A DNA stretch of 64,000 bases, from the NCBI GenBank assembly GCA_903847155.1, contig CAINCU010000054.1, forward strand, positions 62,001-126,000, read 5' to 3'. Made by a program: the position numbers and the translations under genes. Below are positions 28,355 through 37,199 of this stretch, in pieces; the stretch's first letter is position 1, and each line of letters starts with the position of its first letter. Origin of the DNA: an uncultured Gallionellaceae bacterium (GTDB lineage Bacteria > Pseudomonadota > Gammaproteobacteria > Burkholderiales > Gallionellaceae). A model generated the notes under the pieces. That model saw nothing but the letters and a program-made list of their open reading frames with translations. It was not told the origin of the DNA and ran no database searches.

Positions 28355-29788
28355 ATGAAAACCGTCCTGCTCATCGACCCGACCGGCTCGCGTTTTTTTC
28401 AGCGCCATAAAGGATTGTGGCAGCCTTCCCCTCCGCCTTCGCGCAAAGATACGTTGTGGATGTTGCTCGATCTGCCGGAAGAAACGCTTGAAGTGATAGA
28501 CATACCACGGCTATTCGGTCGTGATCGCACCAGTTATATTGAGCGCAAACTAGTCGCTGCCTTTCAGGGAAGTCAGTACTGCACGGCGCATTCACTGTCC
28601 GGTGGCATGCTCAGTCCAGGCAAGATCATGCTGAGCGACATCAGCGCGACGCAAGACATCGATACTGCGCTCGAAAAACTGGACACCACGCTAATCGGCA
28701 TCTGGGGCAGTGCCGCGCTGCTCAGCTTGATGGCCAGAAAAAGTGCGCCGCCTGATGTCATGCTGGCTCTGCCCAGCGAACACCAATTGCGCATTGTCGT
28801 CATGAAAAACCGTATCCCGGTGTTGACTCGTTGCGTGCAGCACGATGCTGAAAGTGAAATCAACGAAATACTGCTCACCCAACAATATCTTGAGAACCAG
28901 CGCGTCATCGAACGCGGCAAGCCACTGCCTTTGCTGTTTCTGGGCGACAGTTCGGCATCAAGCACTCGTCTGACTAATGCCGGAATAACGCTGCTGCCGC
29001 CCCCGAAAGCGTTTGCCCCCAAAGGCGAATCCGGCTGGTTACACCCGATTTTTGAATTACTCGTCACATCGCCTCCCTGCCAGATTGCACCGCTGCCGTT
29101 ACGCGCACGCCACCACGCTGGCAATTTGCGCCTGCTCGCCTATCTGGGGACAGTGGCAAGTGTGGCAACCGCCCTGCTCATCAATGAGAGCGATATTAGC
29201 GCCCTCTACGCCTTGCATGAACGTGCCAACACGATAACTACCGACATCGGGCGTGCTACGGCCCAGCGCGACCAACTGACGGAACGCATCAAAGCATCGG
29301 GCGTCGACCCTGAATCGGTACGTCGTGCCACACAATTTGAAACACAGGAAATCAGCACCGCTCCCGATGCCAATGATATTTTGCGGATTGCCGCATCCGC
29401 GATAGCCAAATTGCCGGACGCGCGCATACACGATCTCACCTTCAATATATTACAAGACCCCACGGCCAGTTGCAGCGGTGCTTCCGCCCGCGACGCGTCA
29501 GCCGGTACTGTGCCGACTGCTGGCGATGACACGCTACGCCATGCGGAAATCCAATTCAAAATCATGTTGCCCGACGAACTTTCGGCACACGAAAAAACCG
29601 ACGCGCGAAAACGCATCGCGTCCGCGCTTAAATCCATAAAAGGTGTGAAGGTGCTGCAAGACCCGTTAACCGTAGCACGCAACGCCATACTTAAAGGCGG
29701 GGTCGGCGCAACGGATGATACGCCTGATCAATGGTGTCTCAGTCTCCCGTGGAAAACACCGCCCTCCGAGACCCCGGAGCAGCCATGA
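28355..29788 (+). CDS. MshI/PilM-PilN-like pilus alignment protein
   Basis: The 477-residue protein has a cytoplasmic N-terminal half (residues 1-250) shaped like PilM/GspL-type actin-fold proteins (LLIDPTGSRFF start, IERKLVAAFQGSQY). A single membrane helix lies at about residues 268-285 (LRLLAYLGTVASVATALLI), with a periplasmic coiled and PilN-like part after it (HERANTITTDIGRATAQRDQ). It occupies the position of mshI and joins the PilM and PilN functions in one chain. Sequence motifs are weak, so the call rests on architecture and operon position. It overlaps the next gene by 4 bp. Confidence 0.65.
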   Translation: MKTVLLIDPTGSRFFQRHKGLWQPSPPPSRKDTLWMLLDLPEETLEVIDIPRLFGRDRTSYIERKLVAAFQGSQYCTAHSLSGGMLSPGKIMLSDISATQDIDTALEKLDTTLIGIWGSAALLSLMARKSAPPDVMLALPSEHQLRIVVMKNRIPVLTRCVQHDAESEINEILLTQQYLENQRVIERGKPLPLLFLGDSSASSTRLTNAGITLLPPPKAFAPKGESGWLHPIFELLVTSPPCQIAPLPLRARHHAGNLRLLAYLGTVASVATALLINESDISALYALHERANTITTDIGRATAQRDQLTERIKASGVDPESVRRATQFETQEISTAPDANDILRIAASAIAKLPDARIHDLTFNILQDPTASCSGASARDASAGTVPTAGDDTLRHAEIQFKIMLPDELSAHEKTDARKRIASALKSIKGVKVLQDPLTVARNAILKGGVGATDDTPDQWCLSLPWKTPPSETPEQP

Positions 29789-30393
29789 AAGATTATTTAC
29801 TCATCTTCAAGCAAGCCAAAATTGCGCTAATCATCTTCGCGTTTTCGCTTGTCATCCTGATCTCCAGCATTGCCGTAGTGTCATATTTCAATACGCTTGC
29901 CGCGAGCGCATTAGCGCAAAAACAGGCAACGCTACAAAGCACCCGCACTGAAATTCAGGCGCTCACAAACGATCTCCAATCCATCGAAGCCAACCTGACC
30001 AGTTACAAGCACCTCACCCAACTCGGGCTGCTCGGCGAGCCGGATCGTGCAGCATGGGTGGAGCGATTCAACGCACTTTATCAAGCATCCGGTCTGCCGC
30101 CCACTTTGCGTTACATACTCGCTGCGCCCAAACCCTACACCGCCAATGCTACTGCCGCCCCGACAGGCGCTCAGCCTCAAGCTCTGTCTCACGACCTGCA
30201 GATCGAATTGACCGGTATCCACGAAGGCGAATTCCTCACATTCACCGATAAACTCGCCGCCGAATGGTTAACACCGTATCGCATCGAAAACTGTGACATG
30301 ACCCGCATAGAAGAAGATGGACTGAATATCAAATGCACCATGCGCCTGTTTTCATTGCCGTTGGCGACAAATGCCGAGCCTGCACCGAACTGA
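29785..30393 (+). CDS. PilO/MshJ-like pilus alignment protein
   Basis: The 202-residue protein has one N-terminal membrane helix (residues 9-33, AKIALIIFAFSLVILISSIA), a coiled coil (residues 38-80: ALAQKQATLQSTRTEIQALT), and a periplasmic ferredoxin-like domain ending HEGEFLTFTDKLAAEWLTPY. This is the usual plan of PilO/MshJ, which pairs with the preceding PilN-like part in the inner-membrane alignment complex. The ATG at 29785 overlaps the upstream stop (ATGA). It is followed by the R3 copy of the 65-bp element. Confidence 0.68.
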   Translation: MKDYLLIFKQAKIALIIFAFSLVILISSIAVVSYFNTLAASALAQKQATLQSTRTEIQALTNDLQSIEANLTSYKHLTQLGLLGEPDRAAWVERFNALYQASGLPPTLRYILAAPKPYTANATAAPTGAQPQALSHDLQIELTGIHEGEFLTFTDKLAAEWLTPYRIENCDMTRIEEDGLNIKCTMRLFSLPLATNAEPAPN

Positions 30394-30425
30394 TCCGTGC
30401 TCGGAAAATTTCAAGCGCCCTCTCC

Positions 30426-30490
30426 GCAAGCCGCGTCAATAGGCGTTCTACAAACATGCAACATGAAGATGTCCGTATTTACTGGCTTGC
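30426..30490 (+). repeat. 65-bp dispersed hairpin element, copy R3
   Basis: This copy starts GCAAGCCGCGTCAATAGGCG and ends CGTATTTACTGGCTTGC. The terminal 7 bp (GCAAGCC/GGCTTGC) pair perfectly, and a small CATG-CAA-CATG hairpin sits at the tip. It lies 33 bp after the PilO-like gene and splits the pilus cluster at that point. Confidence 0.85.
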
Positions 30491-30601
30491 AGAGAGCTAA
30501 GGTAACGTAAACATCCATCAAAACTAAAATAGTTTCACTGGAGCGCCACCAGTACGCGGAGTAAACTCGTCACAGATTACAGGCCGCAAAACGGGAACGA
30601 A

Positions 30602-31018
30602 ATGATGAAAACAGCATTGACAATCGGGATGTTTCGCATCGGCTTCGTTGCCCTGATGATGCCTGCAAGTTGCACCGTATTTGCGGCTGGCAGCCAGCTC
30701 GGCACCGTGTTTTACTCCCCCTCCGAACGAGCTGCCATCGTGGCGGCCCGTAGTGGAACTGATGCGAAGATGGGAGAAGCAACCACCTATTACGCCGTCT
30801 CCGGTTTCGTCAAACGCGAAGGTGACAAAAGCGTGGCGTGGATCAACGGACACCCAGTCGCCGAAAAGCCGCAAGAAGAAGGCGCTCCGCCGATTAGCGT
30901 ATCCCGTGACGGCGTGCTGATAGACGGCAAACCCGCCAAAGTGGGCGAAACGCTGGACGCGACTTCTGGTGAACGTTCATCGGCACTGCCGCCGGACGCA
31001 GTCACTGTGATCAAATAA
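30602..31018 (+). CDS. Exported small protein, MshK-like
   Basis: The 138-residue protein has a signal peptide (MMKTALTIGMFRIGFVALMM, cleavage near VFAAG) and a short periplasmic domain. It ends in a two-strand motif (SVAWINGHPV, then GVLIDGKPAKVGETLD) of the kind seen in MshK/GspC/PilP-type proteins, which join the inner-membrane complex to the secretin. The similarity is slight. Operon position, between the PilO-like and prepilin genes, supports the call. Two ATG codons lie in tandem at the start. Confidence 0.6.
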   Translation: MMKTALTIGMFRIGFVALMMPASCTVFAAGSQLGTVFYSPSERAAIVAARSGTDAKMGEATTYYAVSGFVKREGDKSVAWINGHPVAEKPQEEGAPPISVSRDGVLIDGKPAKVGETLDATSGERSSALPPDAVTVIK

Positions 31019-31023
31019 CCATC

Positions 31024-33237
31024 ATGCATTCCGCGACGAAAAACAAACAACGTGGCTCAGCACTGGTCGTCATGCTGGCGATCGTCCTTGCGGCGATGGC
31101 GTTCATCATCCTCAAGGCGCTGAACAGCGATACGGTTGCCGGACGCAATCAGGCCACAGCTGCCAACATGGCAAAAGCCAAGGAAGCCTTGATCGGTTTT
31201 GCCGCATCCTACCGCGACACGCACACGGGGCAAGTCAATGGCTACCTGCCCCTGCCCGATTTGGGCAGTACGCACAACAACGCCCTCCCGGAAGAAGGGC
31301 GTACAGCCGGTAGCTTCTTGAACAACACCGCCGACATGACTGTAGTCGGACGCCTGCCATGGAGGACGCTGGGGCTTACACCGTTACATGACGGCGCAGG
31401 GGAATGCCTGTGGTACGCCGTATCCGGCACGTTCCAGGATGCGCAGAAAAGCAAAGTGAAGTTCATGAACTGGGACACGCTGGGCGTGTTCAACACCTTC
31501 AGCTCCAACGGCACGGCAGGCGGCACCGTCAGCACCCTCACCAACCTTCACCAGCAACCTGTTGCCGTGATCTTCGCGCCGGGTCCCATTCTTAGCGGCA
31601 GCGGCCAAGTGCGCGCTGCCGGTGCAGATGTGGTAACAGAGTGTGGTGGCAATTACGATGCGCGCAATTATCTCGACACCTTCAATGCCAACCCGTTACT
31701 CAACAACATCGTCAACTACATTCCCGGGCCGTTGCCCAACAATGCGGGCAACAACAGCTATTTCCCCAGTACGACCAAGTCACTCATACAGGGCTCTGTT
31801 AACGATGCCGCCAACAACCCGCTGGTCAACGACATGCTGCTGACGATCACGGCAGATGATATTTTCAAAGTCATCAAACAGCGCAGCGACTTCGCCAACT
31901 ACGTCAATCATGATTTGCTCTACATCGCCCAAAGCAATCTGGCACTGACGCTGCCGTCGCCCGCCGCCCTTGATTTCTCCACAGTTCCACCCACTGAAAC
32001 GGCGGTGATAACTGCTACTGGCCTCATTGACATCGGGCGCGTGCCTAGCAGCGCACTGACCTCCAACGACCTGAAAGCATGGCAGGACAACCTGCTGTAT
32101 GCGCGCTGCCATTCCGGCGGCCTCTGCCTGACCGTGAATGGCAGCAGTTGTAACGGCGTGCTGATATTTGCGGGTGACCGTAGTCCACTTACCGTTCCCG
32201 CACAAACACGCGCCACCAATACTGACAAAAACACCTGGAGCAATTATCTGGAAGGTGCAGTGTGGAACAACTTCACCAACAGCGTCCCCGTCCCCACTTT
32301 CAACGGCCTACCCGCCTACAGCACCCTTGCTTCTTCTGCGGATGTATTGGCCTGCATCCAAACCACTCCAGCAGCGCAAACCAGCTTTGCCGCCGATTTC
32401 GGCAGCTTCATTCAGGCTGGCACTAACATCGCCCCGGATGCAGCAACACAGACCGTAGCCATCGGCACGGCGGCGGGTGGCGGCAACGGTTGCTTCTGGT
32501 TGCCCGGCCCGGTCGCCGTGGCAGGCAAGACAGTGCGTGTTTATTACGAATATCAGTTCGGCTATGCCGACACTTACGCCTTGACCGGCAGCGGCACCGA
32601 CCTGGGCAACGGCATTACGCTGGAAATTGTGGACGGCTCAATACCATCTCCTCCAAACCCAACTCCAACTGCGTTCTGCGGACGGGCCGCCGACATGGGC
32701 GCTTTTAATGTTTCCTTTCCCCCGGGTGCGACGTGGGCGCTTGAGTCGTACACCATCGAAACCGATGTCTATAGAGATGCACTAAATTCCGACCCGGTGG
32801 AGAATCACACCGCGATCATGGCGTTCGGCAACCCCCAGCATGGCGCCGTTCCCGGATCGAACGGCTATCTCACCACCGCCTGCAATGGCACCGCCGCCGG
32901 TTGCCGCTTCAGCACTGCCAACCAGTTTGAAGAGTGGCCCACGCCACTGTTGCACAACCAGCGCGTAGAGATCCACACCGGATGCAATTCCACCTGCTCC
33001 ACCTGCAACCCGGCGAGTTATCTCGTCAACAACTACGCCAAGGTCAGCGTCTGGGTGGATTGCCCGGATTGCAGCGATGTCACCACCGACCGCGCTCAAA
33101 CGCCGACCGTCAACCGCTGCCTCCCTTTCGGCCCGGCCTTGTACTCGCCCTACATCGCGCTCACCGGCGGCTTCCGCGCCAGCGTTCCCAATTCACAGAA
33201 CGTAATCTTGAGCAATTTCATTTTGCGCAGCGAATAG
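31024..33237 (+). CDS. Very large prepilin-like (GspK/PilX-type) surface protein
   Basis: The 737-residue protein opens with a prepilin-type segment, KNKQRGSALVVMLAIVLAAM: a basic leader, Gly-Ser cleavage site and hydrophobic helix. It lacks the Glu at mature position 5, as GspK and PilX-like tip pilins do. The next part (AKEALIGFAASYRD, GYLPLPDLG) resembles the following prepilin (KEELLGFAAANGRLPCP), so the two share an N-terminal fold. The rest is a large Asn/Thr/Ser-rich globular region. A Cys-rich C-terminal segment (CNSTCSTCNP, then CPDC) suggests disulfides. A tip adhesin is the best guess, but not shown. Confidence 0.7.
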   Translation: MHSATKNKQRGSALVVMLAIVLAAMAFIILKALNSDTVAGRNQATAANMAKAKEALIGFAASYRDTHTGQVNGYLPLPDLGSTHNNALPEEGRTAGSFLNNTADMTVVGRLPWRTLGLTPLHDGAGECLWYAVSGTFQDAQKSKVKFMNWDTLGVFNTFSSNGTAGGTVSTLTNLHQQPVAVIFAPGPILSGSGQVRAAGADVVTECGGNYDARNYLDTFNANPLLNNIVNYIPGPLPNNAGNNSYFPSTTKSLIQGSVNDAANNPLVNDMLLTITADDIFKVIKQRSDFANYVNHDLLYIAQSNLALTLPSPAALDFSTVPPTETAVITATGLIDIGRVPSSALTSNDLKAWQDNLLYARCHSGGLCLTVNGSSCNGVLIFAGDRSPLTVPAQTRATNTDKNTWSNYLEGAVWNNFTNSVPVPTFNGLPAYSTLASSADVLACIQTTPAAQTSFAADFGSFIQAGTNIAPDAATQTVAIGTAAGGGNGCFWLPGPVAVAGKTVRVYYEYQFGYADTYALTGSGTDLGNGITLEIVDGSIPSPPNPTPTAFCGRAADMGAFNVSFPPGATWALESYTIETDVYRDALNSDPVENHTAIMAFGNPQHGAVPGSNGYLTTACNGTAAGCRFSTANQFEEWPTPLLHNQRVEIHTGCNSTCSTCNPASYLVNNYAKVSVWVDCPDCSDVTTDRAQTPTVNRCLPFGPALYSPYIALTGGFRASVPNSQNVILSNFILRSE

Positions 33238-33249
33238 CAGGAAAACATC

Positions 33250-34113
33250 ATGCACACACACATTGCGAACCCGCCTTTCCCCGCACAAAAAACCAGCCCG
33301 TTTGCATCCGCCAGACAGCGCGGCTTCAGCCTAGTGGAAATGGCCATCGTGCTGGTGATCGTCGGCATGCTGGTAACGGGCGGACTGGCCCTGCTTGCTA
33401 CGCAGCAAGAGATCCAGCGCATCCAGACCACCAACACCATGCTGGATACCGCGAAAGAAGAACTGCTCGGCTTCGCCGCCGCCAACGGGCGCCTGCCCTG
33501 CCCCGCTTCTGCGGCATCCAACGGCTTTGAAAGTTTCTGCACCAACGCCCATCCGGCGGCCTGCGGCGCCGCCGTTGTCGTGGTGACACCCGGTGGTGCT
33601 CCATTGCATGGCCGCTGTACTAATCCGTGGGACGGTTTCCTGCCTGCCGCCTCGCTCGGCTTCACTCCGGTGGACGGCAACGGTTATGGCGTTGATGCGT
33701 GGGGCACACCGCTGAACCGTATCCGTTATGCCGTTACCGACTTCAACACAGGTGGCAAAAATTCATTCACTGCTACCGACCAAATGAAAACCACTGGCAC
33801 GGCAGGCGGCATGGCTTTCTTATTTCCCGACCTCGTCGTCTGCTCCAGCGCCACCGGCATCACTGCGACCACATGCGGTGCAGGCGTCACCACGCTCACC
33901 AACAATGCGGCAGCGGTCATTTTCTCGTTGGGTAAAAATACCCTTCCCGCAGCAGGCATTGATGAAACCGCCAACACCGACATCAATCAAACCTACGTCA
34001 GCCATACACCAACCAACCCGGGCGCCGCCAACGGCGAATTTGACGACCTCGTCACTTGGCTTTCGCCCAACGTGCTGTACAACCGCATGCTTTCTGCTGG
34101 CAAGTTGCCATGA
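33250..34113 (+). CDS. Type IV prepilin-like protein
   Basis: The 287-residue protein has the canonical prepilin cleavage motif RQRGFSLVEMAIVLVIVGML: Gly before Phe, Glu at mature position 5, and a hydrophobic helix. It would be cleaved and N-methylated by PilD-type peptidase, which is not in this window. The globular domain carries Cys pairs (LPCPASAASN, FCTNAHPAACG). It shares the GFAA...LPCP block with the larger protein upstream, from which it is separated by 12 bp. An AGGAAAA ribosome binding site precedes the ATG at 33250. Confidence 0.85.
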   Translation: MHTHIANPPFPAQKTSPFASARQRGFSLVEMAIVLVIVGMLVTGGLALLATQQEIQRIQTTNTMLDTAKEELLGFAAANGRLPCPASAASNGFESFCTNAHPAACGAAVVVVTPGGAPLHGRCTNPWDGFLPAASLGFTPVDGNGYGVDAWGTPLNRIRYAVTDFNTGGKNSFTATDQMKTTGTAGGMAFLFPDLVVCSSATGITATTCGAGVTTLTNNAAAVIFSLGKNTLPAAGIDETANTDINQTYVSHTPTNPGAANGEFDDLVTWLSPNVLYNRMLSAGKLP

Positions 34114-34349
34114 ACCATCAACCCGACCCGAAGCACGAGCGTTATCTCGCGCATTTACGTAAACGGCGCATTTCAATTCTCGTCGGCATCCTCGTAATGG
34201 CGCTCGGCTACATGCTGCTTGCCATCAGCCCCGACACCTCAATGGATTGGGTGTTGGTGCGCGTGGTGCTTGGCTTCATTTTCGTTTTAGTCGGTTTTAT
34301 GATGTCTGTCGTACCGTTGCTTGGCGGACTTATTGGAACCAAAGACTGA
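34110..34349 (+). CDS. Small two-helix membrane protein
   Basis: The 79-residue protein has a basic cytoplasmic N-terminus (HERYLAHLRKRR) and two membrane helices at residues 21-39 and 47-72, joined by a short PDTSMDW loop. No family is recognised. It overlaps the prepilin stop by 4 bp (ATGA) and lies directly before the response regulator, so it is translated as part of the pilus operon. A role in pilus assembly or sensing is possible but not supported by sequence. Confidence 0.65.
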   Translation: MNHQPDPKHERYLAHLRKRRISILVGILVMALGYMLLAISPDTSMDWVLVRVVLGFIFVLVGFMMSVVPLLGGLIGTKD

Positions 34350-34351
34350 TC

Positions 34352-34963
34352 ATGAATTCCCTGCTGCTGGTCGAAGACGATCCCGCACTTTCCAGCTATC
34401 TCGCTGAAGCATTGCAGCAAGAGGGCTATCAAATTACTTGTGCCGACTCGCGCCCGGCTGCATTGTCCGTCTCTCCGCAACCAACTCTGGCCATCGTTGA
34501 TCTGGGCTTGCCCCCCGCAGCCAGCCGCACCACGGAAGGACTGCTGCTGATCGATGCGTTGCTGGCCCGTGCGCCCAACACCAAGATCGTCGTGCTCACC
34601 GGACAAGACGAGGAATCTTCCGCCTTTGAAGCCGTGCGTCGCGGCGCATTCGACTTCCTCACCAAACCGGCATCCTTGGGCAAAATCAAAGCTGCACTCG
34701 AACGCGCCCAACTGTTTTTGAATCAGGAAAAGAAACTGGAGGCAGTCGGCGAATCGCGTATCCAGATCACCGCCAGACTGGCCGACGGCCCGAAAGAAGC
34801 CTCGTCGGCAGTGGAGGAACAATTGGTACGCAGCACGCTTGCCAACTGCAACGGCAACGTCGCCGAAGCCGCGCGCCAGCTCGGTCTCGCGCGCGAACAC
34901 CTGTACTACTACATCAAAAAATATGGCATCCAGCTTGAACGTTCGCCGGGGATGAATGAATGA
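34352..34963 (+). CDS. Response regulator with Fis-type DNA-binding helix
   Basis: The 203-residue protein has an N-terminal receiver domain (MNSLLLVEDDPALSSYL with the acidic pair, LAIVDLGLPP with the phosphoryl Asp near residue 48, KIVVLTGQ, and FDFLTKPASLGK with the conserved Lys). A short linker leads to a Fis-type helix-turn-helix (NCNGNVAEAARQLGLAREHL, residues 163-182). It lacks the AAA domain of NtrC-type activators, as in PrrA/RegA-like regulators. It starts 2 bp after the small membrane protein gene. The histidine kinase gene downstream is the likely partner. Confidence 0.88.
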   Translation: MNSLLLVEDDPALSSYLAEALQQEGYQITCADSRPAALSVSPQPTLAIVDLGLPPAASRTTEGLLLIDALLARAPNTKIVVLTGQDEESSAFEAVRRGAFDFLTKPASLGKIKAALERAQLFLNQEKKLEAVGESRIQITARLADGPKEASSAVEEQLVRSTLANCNGNVAEAARQLGLAREHLYYYIKKYGIQLERSPGMNE

Positions 34964-34990
34964 TCCAACCTGAAGTGAACCTAAATAATT

Positions 34991-35059
34991 CGTCACACCG
35001 GCGAAGGCCGGTGTCCAGTTGATTTAAAACGCTGGATTCCGGCCTGCGCCGGAATGACG
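34991..35059. repeat. REPIN-like element E4, short form
   Basis: A REP arm (CGTCACACCGGCGAAGGCCG) and the inverted arm (GGATTCCGGCCTGCGCCGG, ending ATGACG) are joined by only 21 bp (CCAGTTGATTTAAAACGCTGG). The central hairpin and most of the spacer found in E1-E3 are missing, so this looks like a deletion derivative. It separates the response regulator and histidine kinase genes. Confidence 0.88.
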
Positions 35060-35094
35060 ATCTATTGGATTATTTGAGTTCAAAATTCGACACC

Positions 35095-36186
35095 ATGACT
35101 CTCTACGAAGTTTTACCTCTGTTTTTTCTCGCAGCCGGCATCTCGCTGATGGGTGCGGCGTGGCATCTGGCGCGGCTGGCGAAGCAGCATCGCCGCACGC
35201 TTGCCGCGCTGCTGCGAACCATCAAACCCCAGCTCGATCCTTTGTTGCTTCCCGCTGCAGCATGGCCTGCTCTATCGCTGGGCGGCATCGCCCTGCTCAC
35301 TTGCTCTGGCAAATGGTTCGGGCAAAAGGTCAATCTGGTTTTGGGTTCACCGCCAGCCAACATACCGCACACGCTCAATTTTCTGATCGAAGTGGAAGAT
35401 GACATTCGTCTTGAATTTCACCTTTATACCAAATCTGCGAAAGGCGAAGCGCGCCTGTTTGCCGAACATCTGTGTCAGGTGTTTCAACTGCAAATGGAAG
35501 CGGCGGTGCAGGTCAAGGTATCTGCACTTGCCGCCGCCATGGCCGAACAAGCGCGGCTCACTTTGTATCTGCAACACGATCTGCGCAACCTCGCGCAATG
35601 GGTCACCTGGCTGGCTGACGATTTCCCGTCCGAACAAAGCGATGCCTCACTGCTCGGCGCGGCCAAGCGCGTCGCCAAAAGCGTGCCGCATGCCGCCGCC
35701 CGCGCGCAACGCATTCTTGCCGCCACGCGCCGCATCCAGCCCGATGAACTTCACGCGCAAATTGTCGAGCTGGCGCACACCATGCACCAAGCCGCCGAAT
35801 TGGCCGGCATCGCCATTGAGGTGACTGGAGATGCCCGTGTTTACTTGCGTCTCGACCTGCTGGAACGCGCGCTGGATAATTTATTTACCAACGTCGCCCC
35901 CCTGTTGCGCGCACGACCGGATGCATCGCTGCCCGTGACCATTGCCCCGCAGCAGCACAGTGCGTCCGTCCTGATCGTAATGCCCCAACTCTCCAGTGCG
36001 ACGTTGACACACCCCGAAAAACTGTTCGAACCCTTCAGCAGCGGGCGCGTCGGCGGACTGGGCTTGGGACTGTATCAGGCGCGCAAGAGCTTGCGCGAGG
36101 CGGGCGGCGACCTGTCCGCCGAACCCTGCGCACAAGGCATCCGCTACACCTTGACCCTGCCCTTGTCCGCGGATAACGCGCCATAA
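35095..36186 (+). CDS. Sensor histidine kinase
   Basis: The 363-residue protein has two membrane helices (residues 5-25 and about 60-78). A linker leads to a kinase core: H-box QHDLRNLAQWV (phospho-accepting His near residue 161), N-box LERALDNLFTNVAPLL, and G-box SGRVGGLGLGLYQARKSLRE. The C-terminal LTLPL strand closes the ATPase domain. The ATG at 35095 is preferred, since the longer frame starts with TTG next to a repeat. It is probably the partner of the response regulator 131 bp upstream, from which it is separated by repeat E4. Confidence 0.85.
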   Translation: MTLYEVLPLFFLAAGISLMGAAWHLARLAKQHRRTLAALLRTIKPQLDPLLLPAAAWPALSLGGIALLTCSGKWFGQKVNLVLGSPPANIPHTLNFLIEVEDDIRLEFHLYTKSAKGEARLFAEHLCQVFQLQMEAAVQVKVSALAAAMAEQARLTLYLQHDLRNLAQWVTWLADDFPSEQSDASLLGAAKRVAKSVPHAAARAQRILAATRRIQPDELHAQIVELAHTMHQAAELAGIAIEVTGDARVYLRLDLLERALDNLFTNVAPLLRARPDASLPVTIAPQQHSASVLIVMPQLSSATLTHPEKLFEPFSSGRVGGLGLGLYQARKSLREAGGDLSAEPCAQGIRYTLTLPLSADNAP

Positions 36187-36272
36187 GTAGAATTTTTTTA
36201 CTTCTCCGCCAGACCAATAACGCTACAATTATCAATGTAGTACAAGCAAGTCTTATTATTACAGGAGAAGAT

Positions 36273-36956
36273 ATGAAAAATCTAAAAATGTCACGAGGCA
36301 GAATGTCTGCCCGTCAATCCGGCTTCACGCTGGTTGAAATCGCTATCGTGCTGGTCATCATCGGCCTGCTGCTCGGCGGCGTACTGAAGGGTCAGGAATT
36401 GATCGAAAACGCCAAGGTCAAGAATAGCATCAAGGATATTCAAGGCATCAGCTCGGCTTACTACAGTTACATTGATCGTTTCAAAGCCATTCCCGGCGAT
36501 GACGGCCCTAACGCTGCCGCCTTGCAGGCGCGCGGCGGTAGTTGGGCCACTATTACCGCAGCAGGCAACGCTAACGGGCTCTTGTTGATCACACAAGCTA
36601 ACGTATTTGCCAATGGTGGTGAAGAACCTGCATTCTGGCAGGCTCTGAGAGCGGCCGGCTTTATTCAGGGTAGTCCGACCGCCGTTGGTGTCGCCGCCTT
36701 GCCGCGCAATGCCTTCAATGGCCTGACAGGGGTTGGTGCTGGCGTTACCGGCATGACCAGCAGCAACACGATATGCATGTCGGGAGTTCCGGGCAAGGCT
36801 GCACGCGCGATCGATGCTCAACTGGATGACGGCGTCACCAATACCGGTTCTGTTCAGGTAACACTCAGTGCTTCTGGTGCCATTACAGCCCCGGTCGCTG
36901 CTGATGCAGGCCCTTACAACGACGCCAACTTCTACACACTTTGCATCAACCTGTAA
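36273..36956 (+). CDS. Type IV prepilin, probable major pilin
   Basis: The 227-residue protein starts MKNLKMSRGRMSARQSGFTL and continues VEIAIVLVIIGLLLGGVLKG. This gives the standard prepilin leader and cleavage site (SG-FTLVE) with Glu at mature position 5. After the helix comes KVKNSIKDIQGISSAYYSYI, and a C-terminal disulfide-capable region ending in YTLCINL. A strong ribosome binding site (CAGGAGAAG) and a downstream terminator point to high, independent expression, as expected of a major pilin. It is separated from the kinase gene by 86 bp. Confidence 0.88.
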   Translation: MKNLKMSRGRMSARQSGFTLVEIAIVLVIIGLLLGGVLKGQELIENAKVKNSIKDIQGISSAYYSYIDRFKAIPGDDGPNAAALQARGGSWATITAAGNANGLLLITQANVFANGGEEPAFWQALRAAGFIQGSPTAVGVAALPRNAFNGLTGVGAGVTGMTSSNTICMSGVPGKAARAIDAQLDDGVTNTGSVQVTLSASGAITAPVAADAGPYNDANFYTLCINL

Positions 36957-36996
36957 CAGTTCGCGAAACTGGTACGATAGTTTCAACGGCATCAGT

Positions 36997-37026
36997 AAAA
37001 AACGCACCCCGAAGGGTGCGTTTTTT
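36997..37026 (+). terminator. Terminator of the prepilin gene
   Basis: AAAAAACGCACCC and GGGTGCGTTTTTT form a 13-bp perfect stem with a CGAA loop, ending in a T-run. It lies about 40 bp after the prepilin stop and is a strong intrinsic terminator that could work in both directions. Confidence 0.92.
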
Positions 37027-37094
37027 ATTTCCTGCTACGGTTCGCAATCAAGGCTGAAATACACTGCGCGCAAATCGCAAAACACGCCTTGCCC

Positions 37095-37155
37095 GCAAGC
37101 CAGTAAATACGCTAATCTCCATAACTATATCTTGCAGAACGCCTATTGACGAGCA
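37095..37155 (-). repeat. 65-bp dispersed hairpin element, copy R4
   Basis: Read on the minus strand, this copy has CGTCAATAGGCGTTCTGCAA and ends CGTATTTACTGGCTTGC. The left end is changed (GATGCTC for GCAAGCC), so the outer stem is lost here. It begins 44 bp after the cysS stop, in the same orientation. Confidence 0.8.
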
Positions 37156-37199
37156 TCTTCAGGCGTATTAACTTTTCGGATTGAAACCCGGCTACCGCA

